NCBI GenBank assembly: GCA_963576565.1
Contig: OY755047.1
Span: 34,873,851 to 34,937,850, forward strand
DNA: 64,000 nt
Direction of reading: 5' to 3'
Origin: Aspidapion aeneum
Lineage: Eukaryota > Arthropoda > Insecta > Coleoptera > Brentidae
Each line of letters opens with the position of its first letter. The first letter of the stretch is position 1. Position numbers and translations under genes: made by a program. The notes under the pieces are model-generated. The model made no database searches and was not told where the DNA came from. It saw only the letters and a program-made list of their open reading frames with translations. This document shows, piece after piece, positions 1 through 11,615 of this stretch.

Positions 1-2
1 TA

Positions 3-158
3 TCGGATGACATCACTAAAAGACAACTGATATGGTACGGCCATGTACAACGGATGAACGACAAAAGATTACCAAAGCAGGTCCTAGAATGGCAACCAAT
101 GGGGCGCAGAAAAAGACGGCGTCCTAAACTGGAATGGCAACCGTCAATCAAAAGATGA
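3..158 (+). pseudogene. non-LTR retrotransposon (LINE) 3' coding fragment
   Basis: An open frame of about 51 codons running in from the left edge ends at a stop at 156-158. It contains the run IWYGHVQRMNDKRLPKQVLE followed by a basic GRRKRRRPKLEW stretch. This layout (W-[YF]-GHV-R-M, then GRR-RGRP--W) is the usual C-terminal tail after the reverse transcriptase domain in many arthropod LINEs. Only the tail is present, so it is a decayed or edge-truncated copy. The clade cannot be fixed from so short a piece. Confidence 0.6.
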
Positions 159-274
159 ATAAGTCAAAAAAACCTGACAAAAAATGATTGTCAGGATCAA
201 AGAAGGTGGAGATTATGCGTCGAACAACTTAAAAAAAACGTTCTAAACCGACATAGTAGTAGTAATATATTAGC

Positions 275-415
275 TTGGTTAGGACATGTACAGACAATGA
301 ATGAGGTAAGAACACGTGGATAGACGATGTTGAAGATGACATCAAAAATATGAGAAAAAGAAGCTGGGGAAGAACCATCCTGAAGAAGGCAAAATGGAGG
401 AATCTAATTAATTAG
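275..415 (+). pseudogene. second LINE C-terminal tail fragment
   Basis: From about 277 one frame reads W-L-G-H-V-Q-T-M. From 317 another frame reads WIDDVEDDIKNMRKRSW, then a K-A-K-W-R-N-L motif and a stop at 413-415. These are successive blocks of the LINE C-terminal tail (GHV-R-M, then W-DD-------W, then W-R-L), so the piece is one copy broken by a frameshift. It follows the fragment at 3-158 directly but repeats the GHV block, so it is a separate copy or a tandem remnant. Confidence 0.55.
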
Positions 416-1199
416 ACTAAACCCCTCATAGGTTGTAATACCTCTTGAAGAAGAATTGTTATACACCTGAGCAAACAATTTTGTTTTTTTTTTGATAGCC
501 AGTTAATGATTGCCATTGTTAACTAATATACTCAAGCACAGAAAAAGAAGTAGGGTATAGTTCATCATTTTCATTGCTTTTTTAAATGTTGCCTGTACAG
601 AGTGTTTTTTATAGGTGCCTGTGTTATGACTTTATCGATTTCTTTCTTCCTCGAAACACCAATTTATTATTTATTTATATTTCATTTTTAACCTTTTATA
701 TATAGAATTTATAATCCCTGGTCAATGATGCATGCCCACCTGGTCAACCTTAACAAAACAAAGCGACCATAGACCCTTACAATGTATATTACAGTGAATC
801 TATAATTACAAAACTACTTTTTGTGCTTATCTCAATTCCCACTCTTTCTGCCAATGTACACAAACACGAAAATTATAAAATGGTCTTTAAGTGTTCATTA
901 TGTTAATGTTCATGTACATTTTTTCAAGAAACTGGCTAAAAAAAATGTAATTCTCAAATTTTGTTTTTTCCATGTATAAGAAGAACGCCACTGGCGTGCA
1001 TAATAAAAAATATATAGGTATACAGAAATCTAATACTGATTATTAAATCGTATTTTAAATTTTGTTTTTTAATTGGTTTTTTCGATAAACGAATAACCGA
1101 TTGCATTAATAGCCGTGTTTAAATTTTAATTTGATTTTTTAGCCCAACATACTACATGATGGCAAAATAAAATTAAATTACCTTGCGGTAACTTTTTTA
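416..1199. other. AT-rich stretch, nothing recognised
   Basis: AT-rich sequence with homopolymer runs and no coding, RNA or repeat structure that I can support. Confidence 0.5.
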
Positions 1200-1810
1200 T
1201 TGTTTATTGTATATCTATCTATTTAGCCTTTTTCGATCCATCTTTGTGCATAGGTCTCCCCCAATATCATCCATTCTTCTCTATCTGTCGCCTTGTTTAT
1301 CCATCTGGTCCGCACATGTTTCTTCTTCTTCAAAATGTCCGCTCATCTTATTTGGGGTCTGCCCGTATTTCTTTTATTTTCCCAAACTGTCCAATTTAAA
1401 ATACATTGGTTCCATCGATCGTCTTTTTGTGTGATATTATGACCTAAGGCAAATTTTCTTTTTTATTTTGCTACCTCTTTTCTGGCGTACATTACTTTTG
1501 GTTTATTTCTGATACATTCATTCACATGTAACATTTGTCTTTCCATTGATCTTTGGCCTTTGGTTACCTTATCTATGTTTAATTTTCTAAGCCTCTACAT
1601 CTGGGATCGATAGATGAGTACAGGACGGATACATTGTTTATACATTTTCGTTTTAAGGTACTAAAGGTATTTTAATTTTTTAATATGTAGCGTAATTTAC
1701 CGAATGTTGCCCAGGCCAATCTCACTCGTCTCTTGATTTCAGCTGTTTGGTTTCTTTTTAGTTTAATAATTTATCCCAGAAATATATTCCGCCTCTACTT
1801 GTTCTATGTT
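1200..1810 (-). pseudogene. RTE-like LINE, 3' end fragment (copy 1)
   Basis: On the minus strand this piece reads from the end of the reverse transcriptase domain to a (GATA)n-like 3' tail at about 1205-1225. Frames near 1680-1800 encode KRNQTAEIKRRVRLAWATFG, a block that recurs with small changes at 56230-56300. Many stops and frameshifts break it. Related copies lie at 50113-50480, 56158-56760 and 56915-57195. All intact 3' ends finish in short GATA repeats. The tail blocks resemble RTE-type or related elements; the clade is inferred from memory of the motif style. Confidence 0.6.
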
Positions 1811-2612
1811 TTTTTTTGTTTATTCTGAATGTGATATCAAAATCTGTGATTATTATGATTTTCGTCAGCATATCTTAGGTGGTTCAAGTATTGTCCGATT
1901 ATTTTGTTGTAAAAACAAAAACAAAATTGGCAATTTTAAAATAATTTCTTACTTTATGAGTCTGCTAGGATGCATTAATATGATATTGATGAAAAGAAAA
2001 AGTTATAATTTTATAATTTCGGTTTAACAGTAACAGTCATGAAGTGCTAATATTGTGTCTTTTGTGCCACTTTTTGGTTCAAACAATGTTTTCTTAACTT
2101 ATGGTTTTTCGTAATTATGGGTATTTTTTCTTAAATCAAGTTGAGCAAGTCATGGGTTTGCGAAATATTAGATATACATACATAGACCTACTTAATTAAT
2201 TTACTTTTCTATATTTAGTAAAATCGTGTTTTATCAAAACGTAGGTAAACAAAGCTTTATTTTTAGACAAGTTCATCCACATTAGTTAATAAATGAATTT
2301 TTTTATTTATTTTATTTAAAAATTTTAAAAAACTTTTTTTCTAAACAACGAAAATTAACAACAACGAAATTATTGAAGCTTCTTAATTTTATAGTTTATC
2401 ATAAACAGTCACAAGATTTAATCTGCTCAGGAAGTTTTTTAATGGTCATGGTCTATATGAAGGTTCCACTAAAAGTGGTTGTCAATAGTTATTCCCAAAA
2501 GTTTTCAGCTACTGCTAAAAGGAAGAGGGGTGTTTTTAATAGTTATGTTTAAGTCAAGTGATTAACGCTGTTGCTTGGTTTTGAATTCCATTAAAACAAT
2601 TTTAGACAAATT
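1811..2612. other. AT-rich stretch, nothing recognised
   Basis: Very AT-rich, with poly-T and poly-A runs around 2280-2340. No gene or repeat boundary is supported. Confidence 0.45.
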
Positions 2613-2976
2613 AATCATAACAAAAACATTTCATGTAAAAAAAGCCAAGTATGCTAAAATGGTATTCCGTAAAAAAAATTTGAGATAAAAGTAAAGCCAA
2701 GTTCTCCAATACAAATTTCAAAATGAATGGTTCTTACTAGTTTGGAAATGTTTTTTTAAACTTTGCTATTACAGCCAAACTTCTTTATGTTCAATTTAGC
2801 ACTGTGCCTAAGAGTCATTTACAGCCGTAATAGCCAAGTTTAGAAAAATATTTCCAAACTAGTAAGTTTCGCAATTTGTATTGGAGAACGTGGCTTTACT
2901 TTTATCTCAATTCTATTTACGGAATACCATTTTCGCATACTTGGCTTTTTTTACATGAAATGCTTTTGTTATGATT
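2613..2976. repeat. foldback head of composite element, arms about 160 bp
   Basis: The left arm (2613-2776) and right arm (about 2819-2976) are imperfect inverted copies. The left arm begins aatcataacaaaaacatttc and the right arm ends with its complement. The loop between them is about 42 nt. Confidence 0.8.
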
Positions 2977-3039
2977 TCACTTATTTTTTAAAGGAATTGG
3001 ATAATACTTAATTTTTAACGTAGTAAAATATGCGAAATA

Positions 3040-3830
3040 TTGTTCAAAACTTTTGCAATGCCTTCCAAAGCTCAGCTCTCTACCGTTTCTGAAAGTGCAC
3101 AATGTTACTTTTACATAACTTTACATGTATAGGGGAGGGAAATAAATTAAAATTGTCGTGTTTATAATTTATAGTTTTATCGTAGTTCCTACCAGTCTTT
3201 CAATGCTCAGCTCTCTAGCGGTTCTTGAAGTGGGTATTGTTACTTTTACATAACTTTACTTTTATAGGGGAAGACAGTAAATGAAAAAATTGGACTTTTT
3301 AAAATTTTTCCCATGGTTTTATCACAATTTCTATCAGCATTCCAATGCTCAGCTCTCTAGCGTGTCTGGAAGTGGGCAATGTTAGTTTTATATAAATTTA
3401 CATTTATAGGAGAGGGAAGTAAATTAAAATTTTGGTGTTTTTAAATTTTTTCATATAGTTTTATCATATTGTCTTTCAGTCTTAAAAAGTTCAGCTCTCT
3501 AGCGTTTCTGGAAGTGGTCAGTCTTACTTTTACATAACATTACATTTATAGGGGAAGAAAGTAAATTAGAATTATGAGGTGTTTTTATTTTTTTCTATAA
3601 CTTTATCATAGTGACTATCGGTCTTCCAAAGCTCAGCTCTCTAGCATGTCTGGAAGTGGGCGATGCTACGTTTACATAACTTTAAATGTATAGGGGACGG
3701 GAGTAAATTAAAATTTTGGGGTAGTTTGTTTTTTTCCTGGGGTTTAGTCATAATTTCTATGAGTCTGCTAAATTTCAGCTTTGTAGCATGTCTGGAAGTA
3801 CAGTAGAATATTGATGATCTATACATGAGT
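3040..3830 (+). repeat. tandem array, six units of about 141 bp
   Basis: The landmark cagctctcta, or a close variant, occurs at 3073, 3208, 3349, 3492, 3633 and 3776, a spacing of 135-143 bp. Each unit also carries a block like cttttacataactttacatt and a following 'ataggggag' block. Confidence 0.85.
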
Positions 3831-4099
3831 GAGTGAGTGAGTGAGTCAGTGAGTGGCAATTTCGACGTTTTTTTAAATTTCGTAACTACTTTACTGCTTT
3901 ATGGAATTCCATGAAGGGGTTGGAGGGGTTGTTAACTCCATGGAGACCTACGACTATGCAAAGTTTGAGATTCGTAGCTCATTCAGAAGTAGAGTTATAG
4001 ATAGGTCAAATATCGGCTGAAATGTCAAGAAAAGATGGTACAGCGCACGAACTGTGCCTTCAGATAATAAGATTATTTTAATTGCACCAGTTTGAAAAT

Positions 4100-4640
4100 T
4101 AAGGGGTTTGGTGTATTTTTTCCCGGAGACTATCCTCATTGCTCGCATAGACGACAATAGTTGTGTCATCCGCGAACATGAAGACCAGTCCACAAGTTAA
4201 TAAATAACAAGAAGAGAAAAAATATTTCCTAGTTTAATTTTAAACCCTCTTTTTGTAAGATCTTGTCGTGGTCCGAAGTGTAGTGGTAGCAATATTCATT
4301 TCACACACCGGCGGTTTGGGTTCGATTCCTGGCTAGGATGTTGGTGGTTGTTTAACATGCTCGAACCATGCTCTAACTTTGTAAAACTGGGCGATTGATC
4401 CCTATTGGACTAAAAGTCCCAGTATATAAAAAAAAACGAAAGATCTTAAACATTGATTAAGCGGATCTCTAATGCCTAACTTTTCCAATTTTTGGTAAAC
4501 AAATGCCGGGTCTAAAGTGTTGAATTATAAATACATTGTACAAAATCAATACTGGCTGTTTCTGTTGAATGCAGAGCCCTAAATCCGTGTTGACATGGCG
4601 TAAGAATGTCATCCTTATCGAATTTGCCATAACTGCGTTA
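4100..4640 (-). pseudogene. LINE reverse transcriptase fragment interrupted by a SINE
   Basis: Two reverse transcriptase blocks are visible on the minus strand. The upstream block (about 4450-4622) reads ILTPCQHGFRALHSTETASI and continues, after a frameshift, into a L-E-K-L-G-I-R block. This corresponds to the QHGFR-x-STETA region of Jockey/CR1-type polymerases. The downstream block (about 4105-4200) carries FADDTTIVVYASNEDSL, the catalytic [FY]ADD motif, with FADD at 4165-4176. The sequence between the blocks is shortened. A tRNA-derived SINE at 4265-4439 splits the fragment. The element is dead. Confidence 0.75.
4265..4439 (+). mobile_element. tRNA-derived SINE
   Basis: The 5' part resembles a tRNA, with an A-box-like gtgtagtggtagc at about 4277 and a B box ggttcgattcc at about 4319. 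The anticodon region TCACACA resembles tRNA-Val(CAC). An unrelated body and a short A-rich tail follow. An 8-bp duplication, aagatctt, flanks it at 4257-4264 and 4440-4447. Removing the element and one duplication makes the host LINE sequence contiguous. Confidence 0.8.
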
Positions 4641-6510
4641 TAATTAATTAGTCTTTAGTTCATGTTATAACATATTTTTTCAAAAGTAAGCAGTTTCTAA
4701 GTTAACGGCCTCTAAAAAAGTCACAATCCAAAATGACGGTAAAATGTTTAGTTTTAAGGACCCAAACCGAACCAATGTGACTAACATAATATGTTAAAAT
4801 CGCGACTACACCACCTTCTTCTGGTACCTCTAGTGACAAAAATGTATATAAATATTATAAAAATGGCTATTAATTTATATAAAATTGTAGTTTGGTATAG
4901 TACCGTCAGTAATAATATAAAACCTTTACAACTTTGCTTAACTTATACAAACTGTTACTCAACTGATTAATAGGGAGGAAATTCAGGGAGCTAACTACCA
5001 AAATTATAAAAAATGGGTTTTAGAAATTTTTTTCAAAAAAATTATTAAAGGTGGTTGTGTATAATTAAAAAACAAGATGCCCTTTCCTTACATGCTTTTA
5101 TTTTCACAATTTTTGTTTTATAATTTTGCTAGGGGAATTAAAGGCGATCCCCTTCCTAAATCAAAAATTGTTTTCAAAAATATTTCTCAGCAATAAACAT
5201 AAGAAAAAACAATTACACAACACCCTGAGTTTACAACTTTATATCCCCCCACCCGAAATTTTTTCCTGGGTGCAACCTTCCTCCTAAGGACTATCTATTC
5301 ATATACAGTTATCTTACCTTAGCAATGTAAAATTTTTAAATTCAGAATTCTTATAATAATTTAATTCAAATATATATTAAAAAATTAATTCTATTTATTT
5401 AATTTAATTTTAATCTGTACCTAATGACTATGAAGCTTTACTTGTCGTCTATTTTAGTACACGTTAAACAATCTGGTACAATAACCTTTTGATAATAATA
5501 ATAGACACCTTCTTAGTCTGGCTCTTTTTATTCGTTTCCCATTTTATTTTATATCTAAACCTTAAATATTTGCAAGTTTATTTTGTTACTAAAATATAAA
5601 TCTTATAACAAATATAATATTAACAATATGGAGTTATGTCCTTGCCATACACTTTTGTGACATTTCCCACCTCTTTATTTATCATATAAATAATGAGAGT
5701 AACAAAAAAATTCTAAAAAACAGCATATTTATTTTGACCTGTGAGTTTTTTTGTTAAATAACAGTCAGCATCTTTTCATCCGGAGACAGCATGAGATAGT
5801 CACAAATTTTCGTTTAATTTTATACCACATTATATATTTAATTTTTGAAATGTGTTTATTTCATGTCGAAGTCACAAAAGTGTAACTACCTATGGCAAGG
5901 ACTATATAGGTCAAAATCATGGAGGTGGAGAATTTGAGTTGGAGAGGATTTTGTTAGTTAAAGCTGTAGTAAATTACAGTTTTCTCATTATTTTCAGGTT
6001 GTTATACTCAAAACTTATCTCCATATTTTACAAGAATTTTAATTGCAAATTTTTTTACAGTGATGTAAATTTTACTACACCATCTAAAAACAGTAATCAT
6101 CACTAGGTTTTAAAAAATACGGCTTCCAGAATTTCGGCATTTTCGGGGCAAAATTGTGACTTATTTTAGGTCCAAATAAAATGTAAAATTCAATCATTTA
6201 ATTACAACGTGTTCAATTCAAAAATAAAAAAAATATACAGTGTTCCAAGAAATTAACACACCACTCATAAATTACTAAAATTTATTTACAAATTAAAATT
6301 AATAGATCATAATTTAATATTTATCAACTGTTATTTAAATATCCCTAGATAAACATGTTTTAAACATAAAACCCCAGCTAAGGCAAGCAGCAATAAATAA
6401 CAAAAAAAACACAATTTGTAAACTTTGAAAAAAAAAATTGGTAAAAAGTTCAATATCATTATCACCATGAAATAAATGGCTCAGATATTAAAAGAAATAA
6501 TATACATTTC
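4641..6510. other. AT-rich stretch with one doubtful MITE
   Basis: No gene was recognised. At about 5643-5680 and 5870-5912 there are inverted blocks sharing 'tccttgccat' and 'acacttttgtgac', which could be the ends of a decayed MITE of about 280 bp. The arms carry gaps and no target duplication was seen. Confidence 0.35.
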
Positions 6511-6772
6511 GCCGTACCCAGGAAAAAATATTGGGAGAGCTTAAAAAAAGTCAATTAAAAATTTGTGTCATTTTTTTGTTGTTAATATTTTTTTAACACA
6601 CTTTATCGACTATTTTAGGGGTAGAGTAAGATCAATCAACCCCAAAATACTCGACAAATTGCCTCAAAAGAGATTTCTCAGCAACACAAAATAGACAAAA
6701 ACTTGTACCATACACAAATATTTAATTGATTTTTTTAAGCCCCTCCGCAATTTTTTTTTGGCTACGCTCCTG
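6511..6772. mobile_element. MITE-like element with long degenerate inverted ends
   Basis: The left end (from 6511) and the right end (to 6772) are inverted copies over about 60 bp. They share the blocks 'gagcttaaaaaaa', 'tcaattaaa' and 'atttgtgt'. The right terminus, read inward on the minus strand, begins caggagcgtagcc, which resembles hAT-type ends. No target duplication was resolved. Confidence 0.5.
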
Positions 6773-7613
6773 TGTATATCAGTTCTTTTAACTACCTTTG
6801 ATTGATTACATGATAATAATTTTTTCTATTGAACTTTTTAGCATTTACAAATGTGTTTTTTTTTGTTTATTGCTGCTACCCGAAGCTGGCAATGCATGTT
6901 TAAAATATTTTCATCTAGGGGTATTTTAAAAACATTTAAGAAACAATAATATATGATCTATTAATTTTATTTTGTAAATAAATTAATTAGTAATTTTCTG
7001 TGTTAATTTCGTTGAGCAGTCTAAAAGATAAAAATACAAAAACGAAAAAATCGTTTTTTTTTATTTGTGTCGGAAAATTATTAGATTATTTTTATAAAAT
7101 TATTTTTACAAAAGTTGTAGAATTTTTTATTGCCTGTATAACTTTTGTATCAAACTTTGTTTTAGATAGGAAATCTGATTTCGCTAAGACCGTAAAATAC
7201 CATTATCCGCTCCGAAAAGCACGTCCCATTTTACCCCAATAACCCGGATCGAGTCTAGTTTTATTTTCCCATTTGCTGCGATAGATTTTCTTTTATTTCC
7301 AATAGTTTTCATGCTATGACTAATTGTTCCCTTTCAAAAGTAGGTATCAGATGCACTGGTTTAAGACTAATTAATAAAATATTAATTATATTAAAAATAG
7401 TGCCTTAAAACATATATTTCTTAAACTAAGTATATCTATATTTCCATTTTTGCAGAAACTATTAAAACTAAATGTGACGCAGTGATTAGATATTTGTTTT
7501 TAAAAATGAAAACTATCTATGAGACTTACATGATGTGTATGGGAACTTTGATCTTTCAATATCATTTAAAATAAAAGTTGTTGCGAAGGAAGCATGGCAG
7601 AAATAGCTTACCC
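6773..7613. other. AT-rich stretch, nothing recognised
   Basis: Open frames here (for example 7000-7242) are low-complexity K/F/I-rich translations of AT-rich DNA with no recognisable domain. Confidence 0.4.
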
Positions 7614-7812
7614 CAAGTGCGGATTTAAGGAGGGGGTAATGTGGTAAATCTTCCCCTCGTTAGAGAAAAATATGCATTTTTTGTTTATCATTAAAAGGAA
7701 AAGAGGATAATTACCCCCCTAGAAAATAAAATTATATTACAAGTAAAGTAATTTTTTCGTCGACTATTACCCCCCCCCCCTCCCCCGAGATTTCGACCAA
7801 GATCCGCGTTTG
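7614..7812. mobile_element. hAT-type MITE (199 bp) with 8-bp target duplication
   Basis: The termini are inverted: the left begins caagtgcggat and the right, read on the minus strand, begins caaacgcggat. An 8-bp direct repeat, gcttaccc, lies immediately outside at 7606-7613 and 7813-7820. An 8-bp duplication and CA--GCGGAT ends fit the hAT superfamily. The interior is C/G-homopolymer rich near the right end and has no coding potential. Confidence 0.8.
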
Positions 7813-7820
7813 GCTTACCC

Positions 7821-9339
7821 TGGCCTTTATGCCGGACCTGTGGGTCAGCCCTGGTCCAGTATAACTATGCCACTGCTATTCTGATGGGCTCATTTTAGTA
7901 CCCCACTTCAGCGACAATTCTATATTTTCCTGAAACTAAGACTGTTACTTTTCGATTGATGTACACGCAAATTATAAAATAATGTTGGATTGATTTACCG
8001 GGATTTATAATGACCCCCTTAAATATTTTTCGCCGTAAATTAAAAACCATTTGAAATATCTATAAAAAAGCTTTGGTGATAAATAATATATTATTACGTG
8101 TTGGCTCTACTAATTCATAAAATTGTTACCTTCCTAGCTCGGGCAGCAATGGCTAGAGAAGGTATTATTTTCGATGAAAAATGTTTTTTTGAGATAACTT
8201 TGAAACTGTGTTATTTGAGTGTATTTTGACCTATATTAGCAATATGGTCGTGATGTCGTCTGTGTGTATGTGTGTGTATGTGTATTTCTGCTCCTAAACC
8301 GCTGAACCCATTTTCATAAAAATTTTCTTAAGGGACCCTCTAAAATTATCATTATCATTTCTCTTACCAATATCGTAAAATGAGATGAACATACCGTCTC
8401 TATAGCTTTACAAATGTGTTACATTGACCATGCAGTGTTCTAAAGAGACCCTTAAGGACGAAACAGTTAAATATCAACACTTAATAGGTGTTCATTAGAT
8501 CTAGACCCCCGTGGGTGTACAGCTTTCGAGCTGCCCTCGGAAAAATACAAGAGAAACAAAATCTTTCTATACCCACGTAACAACGAAAATTCTTCAATTC
8601 AGGGTGGCTAATTTATATTATACAAGGTGTAAACGATATGACCCACAATATTAAGGAGGCTTAAATAAGAAAAATTTCATATAACAATCAACAGGATCAA
8701 CAGTTCCTTGTTTTCAAGATATATGATTTTTAAAGTTTAAGGAGTGGCTAATTATGATTTCAAAATACTGTTTTCCTTTTTTTTGTAAAATGGCCAGTTA
8801 AGGAGTAGTTTTTTTAAGGTCACTATATCACGAAGTTCAAGGAATAGTGACCATAGTTTTTTTACTTCCAAAATTTGGTAAAAGTAATAATAGTGTGATT
8901 GATTCGAATATTTGCCTACTTTAACTTTTAAGTATTATTATTGATACCATATCATGTGTCTATCTTAGTGGCAGCGCGTAGTGTAAAACTTTGGGGGTGC
9001 ATACCTAAAAAAAAAAAATTTGAGTGCCTCTACCAACTTTTTGGATAATCGAGTGGGTCATTATATCATATAATTTAAACCAAATAATTAAAAAATTAGA
9101 TATTTAGTTAGATATTAGTAAGCCATTATTATTGTTAAATGTATCATTCCTAGTTTTTATTTATTTATTAGATTTATTTAATTCATTGAACTTTGGAATT
9201 TCTTGAATCATTTTTTATTCAACAGATAACATTGCGAGGGCAGTTAACTTATTCTCACCCGTTGTGCTAAAAAATAAAATTTAATTGTCTTTAAATATTG
9301 CACATTAATGCTATCAGAATTAGAAATTTCCGCCATTAT
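7821..9339. other. noncoding, diffuse repeat remnants
   Basis: No gene was recognised. A (TG)n-like run near 8255-8285 is followed by 'aaaccgctgaacccattttcat'-type sequence, which is common in insect nonautonomous repeats. The borders could not be set. Confidence 0.35.
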
Positions 9340-9680
9340 CGTAACGACCGATAACGCCAAGTTCTCTCACTGCACTAATTTAAAGTGCACATGAGGTGCT
9401 GTAACAGCTAACGCTAACCGTTGACGCGTGGGGCATCACGAGGGTGCGGGCGGCATCAATCCTCGCAATTTCTGCACAAGAACACAACCAAAATAAGGTC
9501 CAGATTCAATGTGCTGCAAAACTCATCCTATTTTTCTGCATTTCGTAATTAGAATGCGACATAACATCTACGGTGCATAGAATATAGTTCCAGTAAAGCG
9601 CAGCGCGAGCCAGCCTACGCATGCACCATCCACCTTATCCTGGTTTGAACACGAATACAAACACATACATACCGGATATT
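9340..9680. other. GC- and CpG-richer island upstream of the first seen Mvl exon
   Basis: This stretch is visibly richer in G+C and CpG than its surroundings (for example gttgacgcgtggggcatcac near 9420, and gcgcagcgcgagccagcc near 9598). It lies 1.1-1.4 kb upstream of the first exon recognised. It could be a promoter or 5' UTR region of Mvl, or part of a transposon. No open frame or splice donor supports a coding role. Confidence 0.25.
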
Positions 9681-10770
9681 AATTCCCAGTTCGTATTCAA
9701 GTTTTTGGTGAATTCCTTTTTGGGGTTTATTGATACTTTGTGATGAAAATATAACATCAACAAAAATATTGCGTTTAATTAAAACAAACTTCAATCCATA
9801 AATACCATTTATACACCCTGTAAAATATTATAAATTATTGACCCAAATATGTAGTTCACAAGTTTTTAGGACAAATACCTACACGATCACTTGACCTGTT
9901 TATGGAAATTTAGTTTATCATTTGCGACAAAACAAAAGAAAATTATTTAATCTTTGTAGTACTAAACTATTTACGTTTCTAGCCTGCAAATCATTGGCTA
10001 GCTAGAAACTATTGTTTTTTATTTCATAAAATTTTAAGGCAAAATATTATTTTCTAAATATTTTTTTAAAATTACAAAATACAATTAGGTAAGCACGGTT
10101 CACTTAATAAGCAAAATTTCAAAAATTGTTGAAACAAATTTTTTTGAATTAATTTGAAAACATTTTTCTTGAAAAGGAAATTTGTTCGAAAAAAAATTTG
10201 AATTAAATTTTTTCCATCCTACATTTGTCGATCGCAAACAAATCCTAACGAGTCGAGGGCCGCCCCTGTTCTTTTCTCACCAAATAAATAGTCCCCAATG
10301 GACGAGTTAGGACACGGAGTTAGGATTACAACGACTTTTTCTCCCAAAACGAGGACCGGGGAGTCAATTGAAGGGAATCAAGTTTTGAAGAAAATGTTTT
10401 CGAACAAATTTCTGTCTGAAGGAAATGTTTTCGAACAATTTTTAGTTCGAAGAAGAGGTTTTCGGATAATTCATCATTTAAAAATTTGTTTTTAAACTAT
10501 TACTTTTGAACAAATTGTTTTCAAACAAATTTTCGCGGCTCAGTCGCATAACTGTTATTAATGACGTAACCGCCTTAATTAAAAAAAAACTTCCTGATTA
10601 ATTATTAGCAACCTAAAATGCTTATCAACTGAATTAGTAAGGTAACTAAATTCAACAAAAGAAAAAATGGTCGAATAAATAAAAATAATACCTAATATTT
10701 ATTTGATATTATCTCGAAAATATTTACGAACTTTTGAAAGAAATTTTCATTGACTAATACATTTTTTCAG

Positions 10771-10908
10771 GACACAGGAAGTAACAATAATGGCACAATT
10801 ACAACTAAAGGAAAAAGTGAGAAACCACTGGACCATTACTATGAAGAGAGCGATGACCTTGACACGTATTTTGCCCAGAACAAAATTCAAATTCCAGAAT
10901 CAGAAAAA
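10771..10908 (+). CDS. Mvl: Mvl coding exon (N-terminal cytosolic tail)
   Basis: The exon runs from the acceptor attttttcag (ending 10770) to the donor gtaagt (10909), 46 codons with both borders in phase 0. It encodes a hydrophilic, acidic tail with the block YEESDDLDTYFAQNKIQIPE, matching the cytosolic segment just before membrane segment 1 in insect NRAMP proteins. It contains no in-frame ATG, so at least one coding exon lies upstream. It joins directly in frame to the next exon, giving the junction [14 protein letters not shown]. Confidence 0.9.
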
Positions 10909-11615
10909 GTAAGTAAAAAACTCTTTCTGCATGACATGACATGATATTTTTCAGACAAAAATATTGACATAAATTAACCTATTAAGGCCAACGCGCACAG
11001 GTTCAGTTTACCCTAGGTTCAGTTTTAGACATCCTCAATCTGTTTTAATGCGATCGCACGCGATCACTTCGGAGTTTGTGTAGCTCTTAGACCGCAGATC
11101 ACTACATGGAAATATAAATTTAAAAAAAAAATCCATTTAGTCGGACAAAGATGTAACCTATTTATTTCCACCATATTTCTAAATATTTTTAGCTAAAGGT
11201 ACATCGGATATCAGAGCATATAATAATGAAACTTATGAGTGCATACATTAAATCTTATTTGTTTATTTAAAGAAGTCAATTTCTTTCCGACCATTCAGTT
11301 TCGGCCCCCTCTTTCAGTGCTGACGTCTGCTTTTCGCGTCGGATTAAAGCATAGCAGAGCGGATCACGTGATTTCAGATTTAAACTAATGCAAAATAAAC
11401 AAAGCCGCTAGCGGCCGATAACAGCCGATAGCTTCGAGACGTCGCAAACAGGAAAATTTTAGAGAATAGTCGGTCACAAGTATTTTTGAGTCTTCTAGAT
11501 GTGTTTTATTTAAAATGAAGAAAGATTTGTCTTTTTGCCAAAGCCTACTTATTAGAAATGCATCCATAGCTTAGATCCGGGTTTGTAGCTGAGCAAAATC
11601 TGCCAAATAAATGTC

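Larger units (their letters stand above)
2613..4030 (+). mobile_element. composite nonautonomous repeat element, copy A
   Basis: Three parts occur in a fixed order: a foldback head (2613-2976), six tandem units of about 141 bp (about 3040-3830), and a unique tail (about 3860-4030). The same three parts occur in the same order on the opposite strand at about 59078-60312, which shows that this is one mobile or dispersed unit and not a chance neighbourhood. There is no coding capacity. A (GTGA)n run at about 3826-3856 separates the array from the tail. I cannot assign it to a named superfamily. Terminal repeats and a target duplication were not resolved for this copy. Confidence 0.6.

Noticed and set aside
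3826..3859. Short frame through the GTGA run on the minus strand (3641-3859)
   Set aside because: It is a translation of the 141-bp repeat unit and the microsatellite.
10298..10318. ATG-starting stretch considered as the missing Mvl start exon
   Set aside because: The only possible donor nearby is gttagg, which is weak; the encoded residues do not resemble NRAMP N-termini and no other support exists.
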